A stretch of DNA of 64,000 nucleotides from Telmatactis stephensoni (taxonomy: Eukaryota; Cnidaria; Anthozoa; Actiniaria; Isophelliidae), in NCBI GenBank assembly GCA_029948255.1, contig JALIZF010001881.1, positions 868,001 through 932,000 of the forward strand. The letters run 5' to 3'. Each line of letters begins with the position of its first letter. Within the stretch, counting starts at the first letter, position 1. This document shows, one piece after another, positions 44,831 through 54,568 of this stretch. The position numbers and the translations under genes were made by a program. Under the pieces are notes generated by a model. That model saw nothing but the letters and a program-made list of their open reading frames with translations, had not been told where the DNA came from and did no database searches.

Positions 44831-45200
44831 CCAGGGGGGGACTCCTATATATAAGAGGACGGGGATGCTCGTCGGAAATTTTGAAAATGACCCCTAAAAG
44901 GTATCTGAGTGGGAGTGGCAACAATTCATTTCTACCCCTAAAAGGTACCAATTCAAAAACAATAATAAAGAATTAAAGTAATGAAACCAAAGTAATGTGC
45001 TTTGAAGGTTCAATTCAGATAATCGAAATCGTCAGGCAGTCCCTAAAAGGTACCAGCTATGTCTCTGGTAGTCCAATTAAGTCTGAGACACCCTAAAAGG
45101 TACCAGATTGCAGATTTTGACCCCTAAAAGGTACGATGAGCATCCCCGTCCATTTGCGATCGGAGTCCACCCCTCCCCCCCCCCCCCCCCCCCCCCCGGG
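44831..45200. mobile_element. MITE with internal CCCTAAAAGGTACC repeats and a poly(C) end
   Basis: The ends are inverted: GGGGGGACTCC...GGACGGGGATGCTC on the left and GAGCATCCCCGTCC...GGAGTCCACCCC on the right, followed by a long C homopolymer (about 45173-45197) and CGGGCGTACTG. The word CCCTAAAAGGTA(C/T)C occurs at least five times inside (about 44890, 44935, 45042, 45091, 45121), in the same orientation. It is non-coding. Confidence 0.72.
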
Positions 45201-46526
45201 CGTACTGATAATAACTCAGCCTGTCTTGCAGAACTATGTCAATTAACGATCCATGTTGTTACCAAGTTGACGAGAGTTGTAAACTTTTGGATTAATTTAG
45301 CAAAAGCCAAGAACAACCAAAAGTTGTCGTCGGCAATGTACAGAGAATGCAGTAGAGTCGAGTAATGATGCCTATTGTGTTTCAGTCCTCAAAGTATATC
45401 GTTTATTTAAAGTTAAATATTCGTCTGAAAACTATCTAATTCTAGTAAAAAACTTTAAGCACAGAAATGCTCTGACTATGTTGAACCAATACTTAGAAAT
45501 GCTAAAAGGCAGAGAGCCAGAGGAAAGGAAGTGTTTCTACTTTTCCTAATGCTATTGAAGACAAGAAACACTTCCTTATTTACTGTCCTCTGTATTCTGA
45601 CCTCAGGGCGGACGTTTTAAAAATGCTTTTCTCAGAAAATAGTTACTACCTACATTTCCCCGACCCTTCCCCAAGTTGGCGGGGGGCTAATTTGACTTCA
45701 GGCATTTTTATTTTTTTGATTGTTTTTTTTGTTCTGTTGCAATACCACATAAAAAGTCTAAGATGTGCAATAAAGTTTTCCGGTCTCATGTAACTGAGGT
45801 GGGGACGGATTTTTTTTAGTTGAGCATTGCTTTGTTCGCACATTTCACTATTCATATGTTTGTACTGTGGCCAACTAGATATTTTATAGTTTGTGGAGCA
45901 CCCTGAAAATGAAAGTAATGGTATTTAGTCCGGAAACGTAAAAGTGAAGTATAATTTTTAAATTATAACCTATGTCAGTTCAGTTCTGTTTACCTTTGTG
46001 ATTTGTTTCATGATATCTGTCAATCACCATACGTGTATCTTGGAAAAACTTTGGCTCCCTGTTTAACGAGTAGGAATGTAATCCACACGCAAAGTCGTAC
46101 ACTACACATGAAGGAGCTGTGAATATAAACATTGTTCGAGTTATATTAATGGATCGGAATTTTATAGAAACTTGTTAACATCAAACTCCTTACCTTGCTC
46201 AAACCTTGTTTTCATTATTGTGAATACCGCGTCGGGAGACTCAACCTGGAGCATGATCTTGAACCCATAGCATATCTCTAAAGAAATTTGGAAAAATAGG
46301 GTTGAATAAGAGAGAATGACGACTTTCAAAAATGGCGGCCTAGCACATGAGAATGAGGCCACAAAGGCCTTGTTACCAGAAAATAGGCGTGGCGACACTT
46401 CTATTGCTATCAAAGACAATGTGTTCCTCTTCCTTTTGAAATACCTATTTTCTGTTCATTTTACAGGATATACTTAGACTCATTTAATGCCATCACGATT
46501 TTGGAGGCCTTTCTGGCGCACGTTCG

Positions 46527-46557
<31 letters not shown>

Positions 46558-48079
46558 GGGCGTGGTTGGTCAATAATAGAGAGTTGTAGGATGAAGGTGG
46601 AACTTTACGGTGAAATTGATGATGACATTTTAATTTTATATCAGGTAAATACCATGCTGACAGTGCATCGTGACAATTCCTGGAAGCAAGGAACAATGAG
46701 CTTTACCAAGCTTTCTACAAGTGTATCTCACTGTAGACTTGTCAGCTGGGTACAATCCCCTTTGTCTTACTTTTGGAAGACATGGGAACCAACTATAATT
46801 CTCAATTGAATCAATACTCGCATGTCCAGCGTCTTCCACAGTGGTCTGCATATCGAATGGTAATGTCGATACTTTCCACAGTTGCTCGAGCAGACAGTGG
46901 AACGGTTGTGGAAATGAACTGTCAGGTCCGTCGTGTTTAATGTCTTTAACAAGCGTAAAGAGTAATGGGCAACAGTTCTGTAAATGCTGAAGTAATTTTG
47001 GATGCCGTCTAACATTTTTTGATGCAAGCTTTGTGTAGCAAAGTCTGCATTTCGTCTGTGGGAGGAAGAATCGCACAAGCAGGAGTGGACGTGGACAACT
47101 CCAAAAGTAAGGGGCGGAGAGGTTTTGGAGCGTTTGTCACTTCTCCAAACTGTTCAGTTATCCACTTCAGAAGGTTGGATGATTGCCTTTCAGTTTTTCA
47201 CTAAGAAGACCAATGTCGTTGAATGGTGATTGATTGCAGAATCTACAATGTTCAAAGCAGCAAGCTATAAATATTATTTTATGACACGCACACATCTCGT
47301 GCTTAACATGATAAATGGTACAGAAATTCCTACCTCCCCTACCGTGGGTGAACATTTGCTTGGCAATCATTTCAAATTTTATTTTTGCAAGCCAAGTTGC
47401 CAAGTTAAATAATCGTCAAGCCAAGACAGAAGTGAATGCTGGTTTTATGATGTAAATGTACTGAAATTACACTTGTCATGCATAGCCAGAATTAGTTGCA
47501 GTTTAACAACAAGCAGGTGCATAAAATGTTCATATTTTGTATTAATTTTAAAACTTGTACAATGTGAATGACATTGTAAATAATAAATTTGACGTCAAGT
47601 GCGGAAAACAACACGTTATGGCACTTATTATAAAAGTGTATAGAATTGTGCTTTGAATATATTAATTACGATCATAAAACCTGCATTCGTGAATGTTGGT
47701 CTTGGCTTGACGCTTGTTGCGCGCAAGAATTGCGAAAACGATTTTTGAAAGAAGTGTATAGGGCAAAGGATAAGTGCCTTTATACACTACGACCTCAGTG
47801 CTTTCAACTTTTGGTCAATTAATTACTGCAAACTAGTTCACTTTTTCAAGGTGCACGTGGAAATCTAAATGACAATGAGCATTTTGGGTATTAAAATGAA
47901 GTCAGCACTTTACTTATATATATGTATATATACAGCCAATCTCGTAAAGGTTGTCCAGCTAAAAAGACTTTTACACTACAAGACATGTCACGTGACTCAT
48001 TATATATTCACTTTCCGCGCGTGGACCTTGAATATTTTATGAAAAGAAGCAAAATACATTCACTTCACGAATTTTAGAA

Positions 48080-49278
48080 ATGCTGTGTCCTTACTCGGAT
48101 GATTTAAGGTGGAGGATTGTTTTTCAGCGATTATTTTATGAGAAAACATACGAAGAAATTGCTGCTGGTCTTTTTGTTAGCCCAAAGACAGCCCAGCGTA
48201 TATGCACAACATTTTATAACACTTGTGGTGTTAGTCCTTGTCGCATTGGTCGTCCAAAGCAGAGCATTACACTTTTCCCGCCTGAGCAATACATAATTAT
48301 GGAGGCTATTTTGGAAAACCCCAAAATTCAACTCAGTGAAATAGCAAAAAGGATCTTTACCACTACAGGTTCATCATTTAGTCTTCAAACCCTGTGCAGT
48401 ACGGTCCACAGGCTTGGATTTACACGGAAGAAGGTATGATGCCAAAGTTCATGCTTCGATAGGCTTTTGTTGAAAGTAATGTTTTAAAACACACGTGTTC
48501 TTATTTATTTAGTTACAGCAAATCGCTTCACGAAGAAACGATCATCTTAGACTGCAGTTTAAAGCAGAAATGACAGTGTTTGACCCTAGCCAGCTGGTAT
48601 TCTTAGATGAAACTGGAATTGTAAGGCCATTCAAGTAATTGCATCATTCTTCTCTTTACTAAAATTCTGAATAGTTTTTATTTCTTTCTTGAAAAAGGAC
48701 AAGAGAATTACTCGCCAATATGGTTACAGCCCACGCGGAGCTCGAGCTTCAGTGCAACACCGGAGTTATTCTACATGGGGACCTCACTATAATGCTATAA
48801 CTGCTATATCGTGTGATGGCATCGTGGCTTTAGATTTGTTAGGCGACGGTCAGCCATTTAATACAGAAACATTCTCAACTTTTCTACAAAACTGTCTCCT
48901 TCCTTCCATGAACCCTTTCAATGGAAGAAATCCTCGATCTGTCCTTATTATGGGTAAGTTGCGCACTGATTTAAATGCACATCACTTCTAGTTTACGTTT
49001 ATCTTTTAATAAAAAGTCTCAATGTTTTCCATAAAACAGACAATCATCCTGTGCACCACGTTGGAGAAATTGTGGACTTAATCTACAACGCAGGAGTAGT
49101 AATTCGATATTTACCACCCTACAGTCCAGACTTCAACCCGATAGAAGAATCTTTTTCAATGGTCAAGCATTATCTCAGGCAAAATGACTTGGTATTGCAA
49201 AGTCTGGCCGATCCCGTACCCTTGATTTGGGATGCCTTTGGGCAAGTCACAGCAGCTAACTGCCAAGGATTCATGTGA
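48080..49278 (+). CDS. DD34E Tc1/mariner-type transposase, four exons
   Basis: Exons 48080-48433, 48513-48620, 48698-48953 and 49040-49278 (TGA) join in frame through GT-AG introns to give 318 residues. The N-terminus has helix-turn-helix segments (DLRWRIVFQRLF, SPKTAQRI, then a GRPK linker and a second HTH around IQLSEIAKRI). The catalytic residues are D150 (VFLDETG), D240 (IMDNHPVHH, with its codon split by intron 3) and E275 (SPDFNPIEE). There are 34 residues between the second Asp and the Glu. The family is the same superfamily as 33320-34390 but clearly a different branch, and this one has introns. All parts are present and open, so the gene may still be functional. Confidence 0.9.
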
Positions 49279-49357
49279 CACGCTGTTTTTTTGTAGTTTT
49301 TTAATAACTCAGTGTGCGGCTACAAATAAACTGCTAATTTAATAACTGAACGATTAG

Positions 49358-49484
49358 TTTAAATACTAGTCTCCCTCGCAGCCGTGTTTAGCCTCGTCCC
49401 GCAACGCAACGCTCCCTCGTCACACGAGGGAGCGTTGCGTTGCGTGACGAGGCTAAATACGGCTGCGAAGGAGACTATTTAAAT
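49358..49484. repeat. Fold-back MITE (GCAACGCTCCCTCGT palindrome)
   Basis: A nearly perfect hairpin of about 127 bases with arms TAGTCTCCCTCGCAGCCG... and ...CGGCTGCGAAGGAGACTA, inside the second DD34E element. Confidence 0.8.
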
Positions 49485-49514
49485 ACCAACTATCATTAAT
49501 TGGTTGGAAGTGAA

Positions 49515-49806
49515 TAGAGTGGTTTTCATAGAGTGGTTTTCATTTGACCGGGAAACACACTTTAGTGTATCACTCTTTTATACACCCTAATTCTATTGTC
49601 TTCTTTAGTTGTCATTCGACTATTACACTTTACCTAATACACTTTAATTTGTTTCGCGGTCAAATGAAAACCACTCTAAACCCGTGAAATAGTTACTAAA
49701 CTAATACACGTTAGTAGACCCAAATTCCATTGTTTTCTTTTGTTCTCATTTGACTATTACACATTGATAGCTAGTTTGTATTTCACGGGTTTATGAAAAC
49801 CCTCTA
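49515..49806. repeat. MITE nested within a copy of its own family
   Basis: The inner element (49528-49678) has ends AGAGTGGTTTTCATTTGACCG and CGGTCAAATGAAAACCACTCT. The outer ends AGAGTGGTTTTCAT (about 49516) and ATGAAAACCCTCTAT (about 49806) are of the same type, separated from the inner one by an ACCCGTGAAATA...TATTTCACGGGT inverted pair on the right. Confidence 0.6.
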
Positions 49807-49870
49807 TTGTTAAACAGAAACATAAAGGTGTACTGCATGTGATCGACGATCTGTAGTTATCACACACACT

Positions 49871-51548
49871 TTACAAGTCGCTCATTATGACTTTCTTTTT
49901 CTCTGCATATTCTTCGGCAGTTATAGCTCCCATTTCTTTCAGCTCGAAAAGGTCACACATTTGCTTGATAACATTGGACCGACTTGTTGGACTCACAGTG
50001 GTAGTATTTGTGCTCTAAAGAGAAAAAGCATCCATATCAGTTTAATACTATTTTTATCATGATCCTGCATAAAAATGTAAAGCAGCTGAACAGTATACCT
50101 GTATTCCAATAGAACCGCTTTGACCGGGCTGCAATGCATTTGCTATTGAAGTACCCACTGTTGTGAGCGTATCAACAAGTGTGTTTGGTCTCGTAGGTCG
50201 TTTCGCAGGATTAACTGAAAACATTGGTACATCAGGAATAGTACTTTTGTCGGCGGTTCCAACCAGCTGAAAAATGGAGTCAGTAAAAGCCCGCAATTAG
50301 AAACTTCTATTTTAAATATTCCAACATTGATAAATTAAACAGATTTAAGCAAATTAATTTTATTTGTTTATATTTTGTTGACGTCAATGTTAATACATTG
50401 TGTAATTTTGTCACGTTGACACGTTGGAATGCGTTTACACTTGATAACCGATTCAACTGGTTTTTTTTTCTATACTCCGCATATTGGCCCAATTCACACT
50501 AGAGACTAGACGAACAAATCGTCTGGACGAACAAATCGTCTCCAAAAACAAACTTTCAAAAGAACAAATTGTCTTATTTGTTTTATTTTGTTCGTCAAGA
50601 TGAACAGGTTGACCAAAGTCCCACCTAAATTATAAATTCATGCAAGATGACCAAATTTTAACGGACGATTTGTTCGTCTCTAGTGTGAATTGGGCCATTT
50701 TTAATTGTATAATTCACTTTTGGGAATAGTCAGCTATCGAAACATTAAACAGTTATCAAAACAACCAGTGACAATAAGAGCCTTACTATCATTTCGGCCC
50801 ACAAGCGATACTTGTAAGGTGGCAACTGAGACCCATGAATCTCTTTCAGCTCATTAATTAATTGCAGAATTTGTTCACTTTTTTCTTCTGTGCTATCAAG
50901 GCTTCCTAGTTTAAAGACAAACAAATGTATAAGATTCATTTATTCGAAAACAAAGCCATGAAACAGCCGACAATCATTGCAGATATGATCAACAACAATA
51001 ACGAACCATGATTTAACACCGTTTACAACTGCAATTTTTGAGAATTAAATTTCCAACAGTCACTAGACAGAGTCTTCAAGCTCCAACAACAATAACTGGA
51101 GCCAGCAGTCATTTATCATCTAGGTAGACAGATGGCTTTAAGTCTAATAATGTTACGCTTTAAGGTTGTAAAAGTAATACATACGCTTTTTGCTTCCAGT
51201 TTTTCCCTCGACGCTTTTTCCTTTAGCTCCTTTCTTGTTCATGGCTGGCGAGGGGTCGAGCCACATTTGATATCCATTAAGAAAAAGTGCGTAGGCAGTT
51301 TCTACATCTTTTTTATTCTCAATTGAAATTTTCTGGTTCTTCTCTAGCGTGTATCCTATGTGAAAGTCAGCAATATCCAAGTGTAGTTCGGCGAATTCTT
51401 TTGCCAACTCCTTCTTTACTTCCTCGACTGTTTCTACAACTGGAAAGTTCGGAATGCTTCTAGTTCTATAGCTGCTTTTCTTGTCTTTGTTCAAAACACG
51501 GACCTTCAGAGAGGGCAGAAATTGCTTCAAATTTCCCGCTGTAGCCAT
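49871..51548 (-). CDS. Passenger gene of the second DD34E transposon, four exons
   Basis: Exons (minus) 51548-51185, 50905-50787, 50266-50099 and 50014-49871 join in frame to 264 residues ending MSDL. Residues 1-100 form an alpha/beta region (LKVRVLNKDKKSSYRT, VKKELAKEFAELHLD, FHIGYTLEKNQKISI) reminiscent of a ubiquitin-like or PB1-like fold. This is a guess from the pattern. A short Lys/Gly-rich linker follows, then a helical segment. The last 35 residues (MCDLFELKEMGAITAEEYAEKKKVIM) have the layout of a SHOCT oligomerisation motif. It may help the transposase or serve the element in another way. No lesion is seen. Convergent with the transposase. Confidence 0.7.
50485..50697. repeat. Fold-back MITE (TGGCCCAATTCACACTAGAG ends)
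   Basis: 213 bases with inverted ends TGGCCCAATTCACACTAGAG and subterminal GACGAACAAATCGTC on both sides, inside intron 2 of the passenger gene. Confidence 0.82.
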
Positions 51549-52636
51549 CTTTCTCCAAGTCAAGAATAATGGCGGTCCACGCGCGGAAAGTGCATATATA
51601 ATGAGACACGTGATATTTGTAATAGTATAAATGTCTTTTTTATCTGGACAACGTTAATGAGATTGGCTGTATATGTATATCCCAAACAGTAATCGACTTT
51701 TATAATAATGACAGACATATATATAAATAAATGATCGAGTGTATATATATGAAAGACTGTGATTATGTTTGTGATACATATGACTGATCTTTATTCAAAC
51801 CTCAATTACAAGGTGAAACTGAAGCTAACCTTTTCAATAGAGCTTTTGTCTTTTTCTCTGTTATAAATGATTTGGAATAGGCCCTGCAGTCAATCATACG
51901 CCGTATTCAATAATCTACTTGGTATTACATGATCATCCAGTCCTAGAATCATTCATTCACACATTCTTCAACAAGTATTCTTTTCTTATTCCTTCCTTCT
52001 ATTTATTATTGATTTTCATTTCTTGAATTTTTAGTTTACTTCCTTACTTGTAGTGTCTTTTCTTTGTCGTTTTTTCGAGACTGTCTAAGATTTCCTTCGG
52101 GAGGAACATCTTCTTAAATGCCAGTGAAGTTCCATCAAAAAACACCACATCGGGCTTGTTCTTGCAAATGTCGCACTGCATGTGTAAATCTGTATTTACG
52201 TCAAGCAGCTCGAGAAATTTTATCCTTCAAAGAAATAAATATGTATTAGGAATCAGCTCGCCAAATAGTACCATGTTTCATTAAACCAATTGGAGGACCC
52301 ACTACAGTTCAATCATTTTCTGTCAAACGAAACGTTCAAGACTAGGTATAGACTTGGTATAAAATGAGTGAAAAAAAGGAAGCTCTGGAGAGACTTTCGA
52401 CATATACAATCTTTAGAGCGTTTTCCCGTAACCTGCTTTTAAAATGCTAATGACTTTGTTATATGCTAATAAGCCTTGACTATGCTAATGTCGACAACGT
52501 CCGTTATGTTTTGTTGAAACATATTTTATTCAACCATAACTTAAGTTTACATCTACGTTTGCATGCTTTGTGCAACGTTTTTGGCATAACCTACAAAATG
52601 TGTCATTGAAATCAAAGGTCTAGATACTTTTTAGTC

Positions 52637-53644
52637 TTAGAGACGTAAAAAAAGTCTGACTCTACGCTCAGCAAGAAAAGCAGTAAGCTCAACACAAATG
52701 GGCAAGAGCCACCTTGGATGTCGCCAAATTTGTTCAACAGCATTATATGTTTTCATCTCTTTAAAAACGTGTTCGATTTTTATTCGACGCCTTGCCAGGG
52801 CCCTGTTAAATCTCCTAGCCCGCCTTCTCTCTCCAGGTTGAAGAAGACGGACTTGGTTCGCATGCACTGGAGTAAGGAGTGGACCGCCGTCTGGATAGGC
52901 CCTGTCAGCTAAAAGGTTAGCTCCAGGTGGGAGGTCTAATGGACGTCCAGGTCCAATCGGTGTCATCATTCGATATGATGCCGCATCATGTGTGGCACCC
53001 AAAAATCCCGCTTGCACAAATCTTAGATGTCCTTCATTGTCTATCACGAGTTGTGTATGCATGCAGTGATAGTGGCGATGACCACTGTAGAAAAGCCTTT
53101 GAGGTTCAGTTAGAGGACGATAAATTTCATGTGGGCTGGCATCAATGGCACCAACCGAATTTGGAAATTCTGCCCAGTTTCCCATGAGGTTCCGCCATTC
53201 CTGAACATTCAACCACCGGATCTGGTTTTGAAAGTACCTCCAAAGTTCTGGTAGCGTTCGATATATAATGCGTGTTACTGATGAAGGATCAATATCGAAC
53301 CAGAGTGCTAGGCTTTCGACGTGAAGGTACTTTCTCAGCCACATCATCACAAGTAACACTTGGTTTGTTAAGCTGAGTTGATGCCGTCGTAGTCTTAAGC
53401 GTGGCCACCCATCTCGTGTAAGGCAGAGTAAAGATGGAGACACATCCGCCACAAGCTGAAGGAATGACTGTCGAGTTTCTCCTGTGTTGCGCCAGAATAA
53501 CCACGGCTGTACCGAAATCATTGCAAAAACATCCCGTCCAGTAAAACCGTTTCCACGGAAATTCGGTAGGAGACGCTGATTAAAGGGAAGTTTGCCGTAC
53601 GTACAAGGTGGTGGCAAAGCAGCAAACAATAGTAATACTGCCAA
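52637..53644 (-). CDS. PIF/Harbinger-type (DDE_Tnp_4-like) transposase
   Basis: The open frame covers about 335 residues without stops. HQLSLTNQVLLVMMWLRKY, then WFDIDPSSVTRII form the helix-turn-helix. The catalytic triad appears as GAIDASPHEI (Asp), LADRAYPDGGPL (Asp) and RRIKIEHVFKEMK (Glu), the pattern of HARBI1-like enzymes. THDAASYRMM fits the usual block between the Asp residues. No ATG exists near the 5' end of the open frame, so the first coding exon is probably upstream, or translation starts at the internal Met (MISVQPW) near 53525. GC content is higher than in the surroundings. Confidence 0.85.
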   Translation of the reverse strand: MAVLLLFAALPPPCTYGKLPFNQRLLPNFRGNGFTGRDVFAMISVQPWLFWRNTGETRQSFLQLVADVSPSLLCLTRDGWPRLRLRRHQLSLTNQVLLVMMWLRKYLHVESLALWFDIDPSSVTRIIYRTLPELWRYFQNQIRWLNVQEWRNLMGNWAEFPNSVGAIDASPHEIYRPLTEPQRLFYSGHRHYHCMHTQLVIDNEGHLRFVQAGFLGATHDAASYRMMTPIGPGRPLDLPPGANLLADRAYPDGGPLLTPVHANQVRLLQPGERRRARRFNRALARRRIKIEHVFKEMKTYNAVEQIWRHPRWLLPICVELTAFLAERRVRLFLRL

Positions 53645-53748
53645 AACGTTGAATAGGTATAATATTCTCCTGACAATTCCAATGAAGTATATTAAATGCG
53701 CATACTCTTAACATTTGTCAATATTTTTCTCTTTTTATTTCCAAAAAG

Positions 53749-54308
53749 GCGCCAGTTGTGTTAGAAAGCGAGCTACTGTTGGCGAAAAGGAGAAAATCTT
53801 CGTTATGAAATGCTACAATGAATGTAACGGCGTTGAATGGGCTGATGTTTTAGTTCTTTGTAAGGAGAGGGTTATGAATGCAGGATTACCTGACCATGTG
53901 GTGCAACTTTATCTAGACAGCAACATGGATTCACGACTTATTTCAAGAATAAGAAATATCATGGCGAAATCTCTACGTTTGCCACAGCCTGTGCCTACTA
54001 CATCCAAAGCAATAAATACCAATATGGATCAGAGCAAGATGAAGTATGCTGAAAAGAAAACGCCCAGCGAGCGAAGACAGGAAGCAGTGAGAAACAAAAT
54101 CAGCCAAAATTTTGTCACGCTTTCTGATGACAGCGACAGCGGATCTGAATCTACTGAAACCAAACTCAAAAAGAAGAGAAAAATTGATTGTCATAAAGAT
54201 ACTCAGGAAGCGCACAAGAAACTTTGTGAGAGAGCCATGGAAACTATGGATAAAGTCGATTGTCTTTTAGATAAGGTGCAAAAACAACTAGACAAGAACG
54301 ACAAATAA
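53749..54308 (+). CDS. Passenger gene of the Harbinger-like element, 3' exon
   Basis: A plus-strand exon begins at an acceptor (ccaaaaAG, 53747-53748) and ends TAA at 54306-54308, about 186 residues. An upstream coding exon is needed because no ATG precedes it. The N-terminal part (KRATVGEKEKIFVMKCY, GVEWADVLVLCKERV) is helical. The middle has a Ser/Asp-rich acidic run (SDDSDSGSES) followed by a basic nuclear localisation-like block (KKKRK), and the C-terminus is a coiled coil (MDKVDCLLDKVQKQLDK). Harbinger elements typically carry a second Myb-like protein that brings the transposase to the nucleus. This protein has a comparable position but I see no clear Myb/SANT motif. Confidence 0.6.
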
Positions 54309-54494
54309 AGCTCAGTAGAATGTAAACAAGCACGCATCATGCATCATAGTAGTAGAAACTATCAGCTACCAAAAAGGTAGCTATGGCTCTTAACTTTGTT
54401 TCAGTTGTGTATAATGCAGTTTCAGTTTTTGCATGTCTCTGTACTCATATTTCGAGATAAATAAGCATGTTATTTATTCTAGTAACCGAGATAA

Positions 54495-54568
54495 TTCAGT
54501 GTAGTAGTTCTAAAAATGTATAGATCTAAGTTTACACATTTTTAAAACTACTACACTGAATTATTAGA
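54495..54568. repeat. Small hairpin element in the Harbinger-like transposon
   Basis: TAATTCAGTGTAGTAGTT and AACTACTACACTGAATTA flank a short TAAAAATGT/ACATTTTTA inner pair. Confidence 0.75.

Larger units (their letters stand above)
47933..51669. mobile_element. Second Tc1/mariner-type (DD34E) transposon with a passenger gene
   Basis: Inverted ends CAGCCAATCTC... (left) and ...GAGATTGGCTG (right) extend about 95 bases with moderate divergence, sharing the CACTTTCCGCGCGTGG end. TA flanks both sides (47931-47932, 51670-51671). Inside are a plus-strand transposase in four exons and a convergent minus-strand gene in four exons, plus three small MITEs. The element lies in an intron of the KDZ-like gene. 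Confidence 0.82.

Noticed and set aside
46501..46809. Plus-strand open frame of 102 codons
   Set aside because: Starts in a (CT)n tract and runs antisense to the KDZ-like exon 8.
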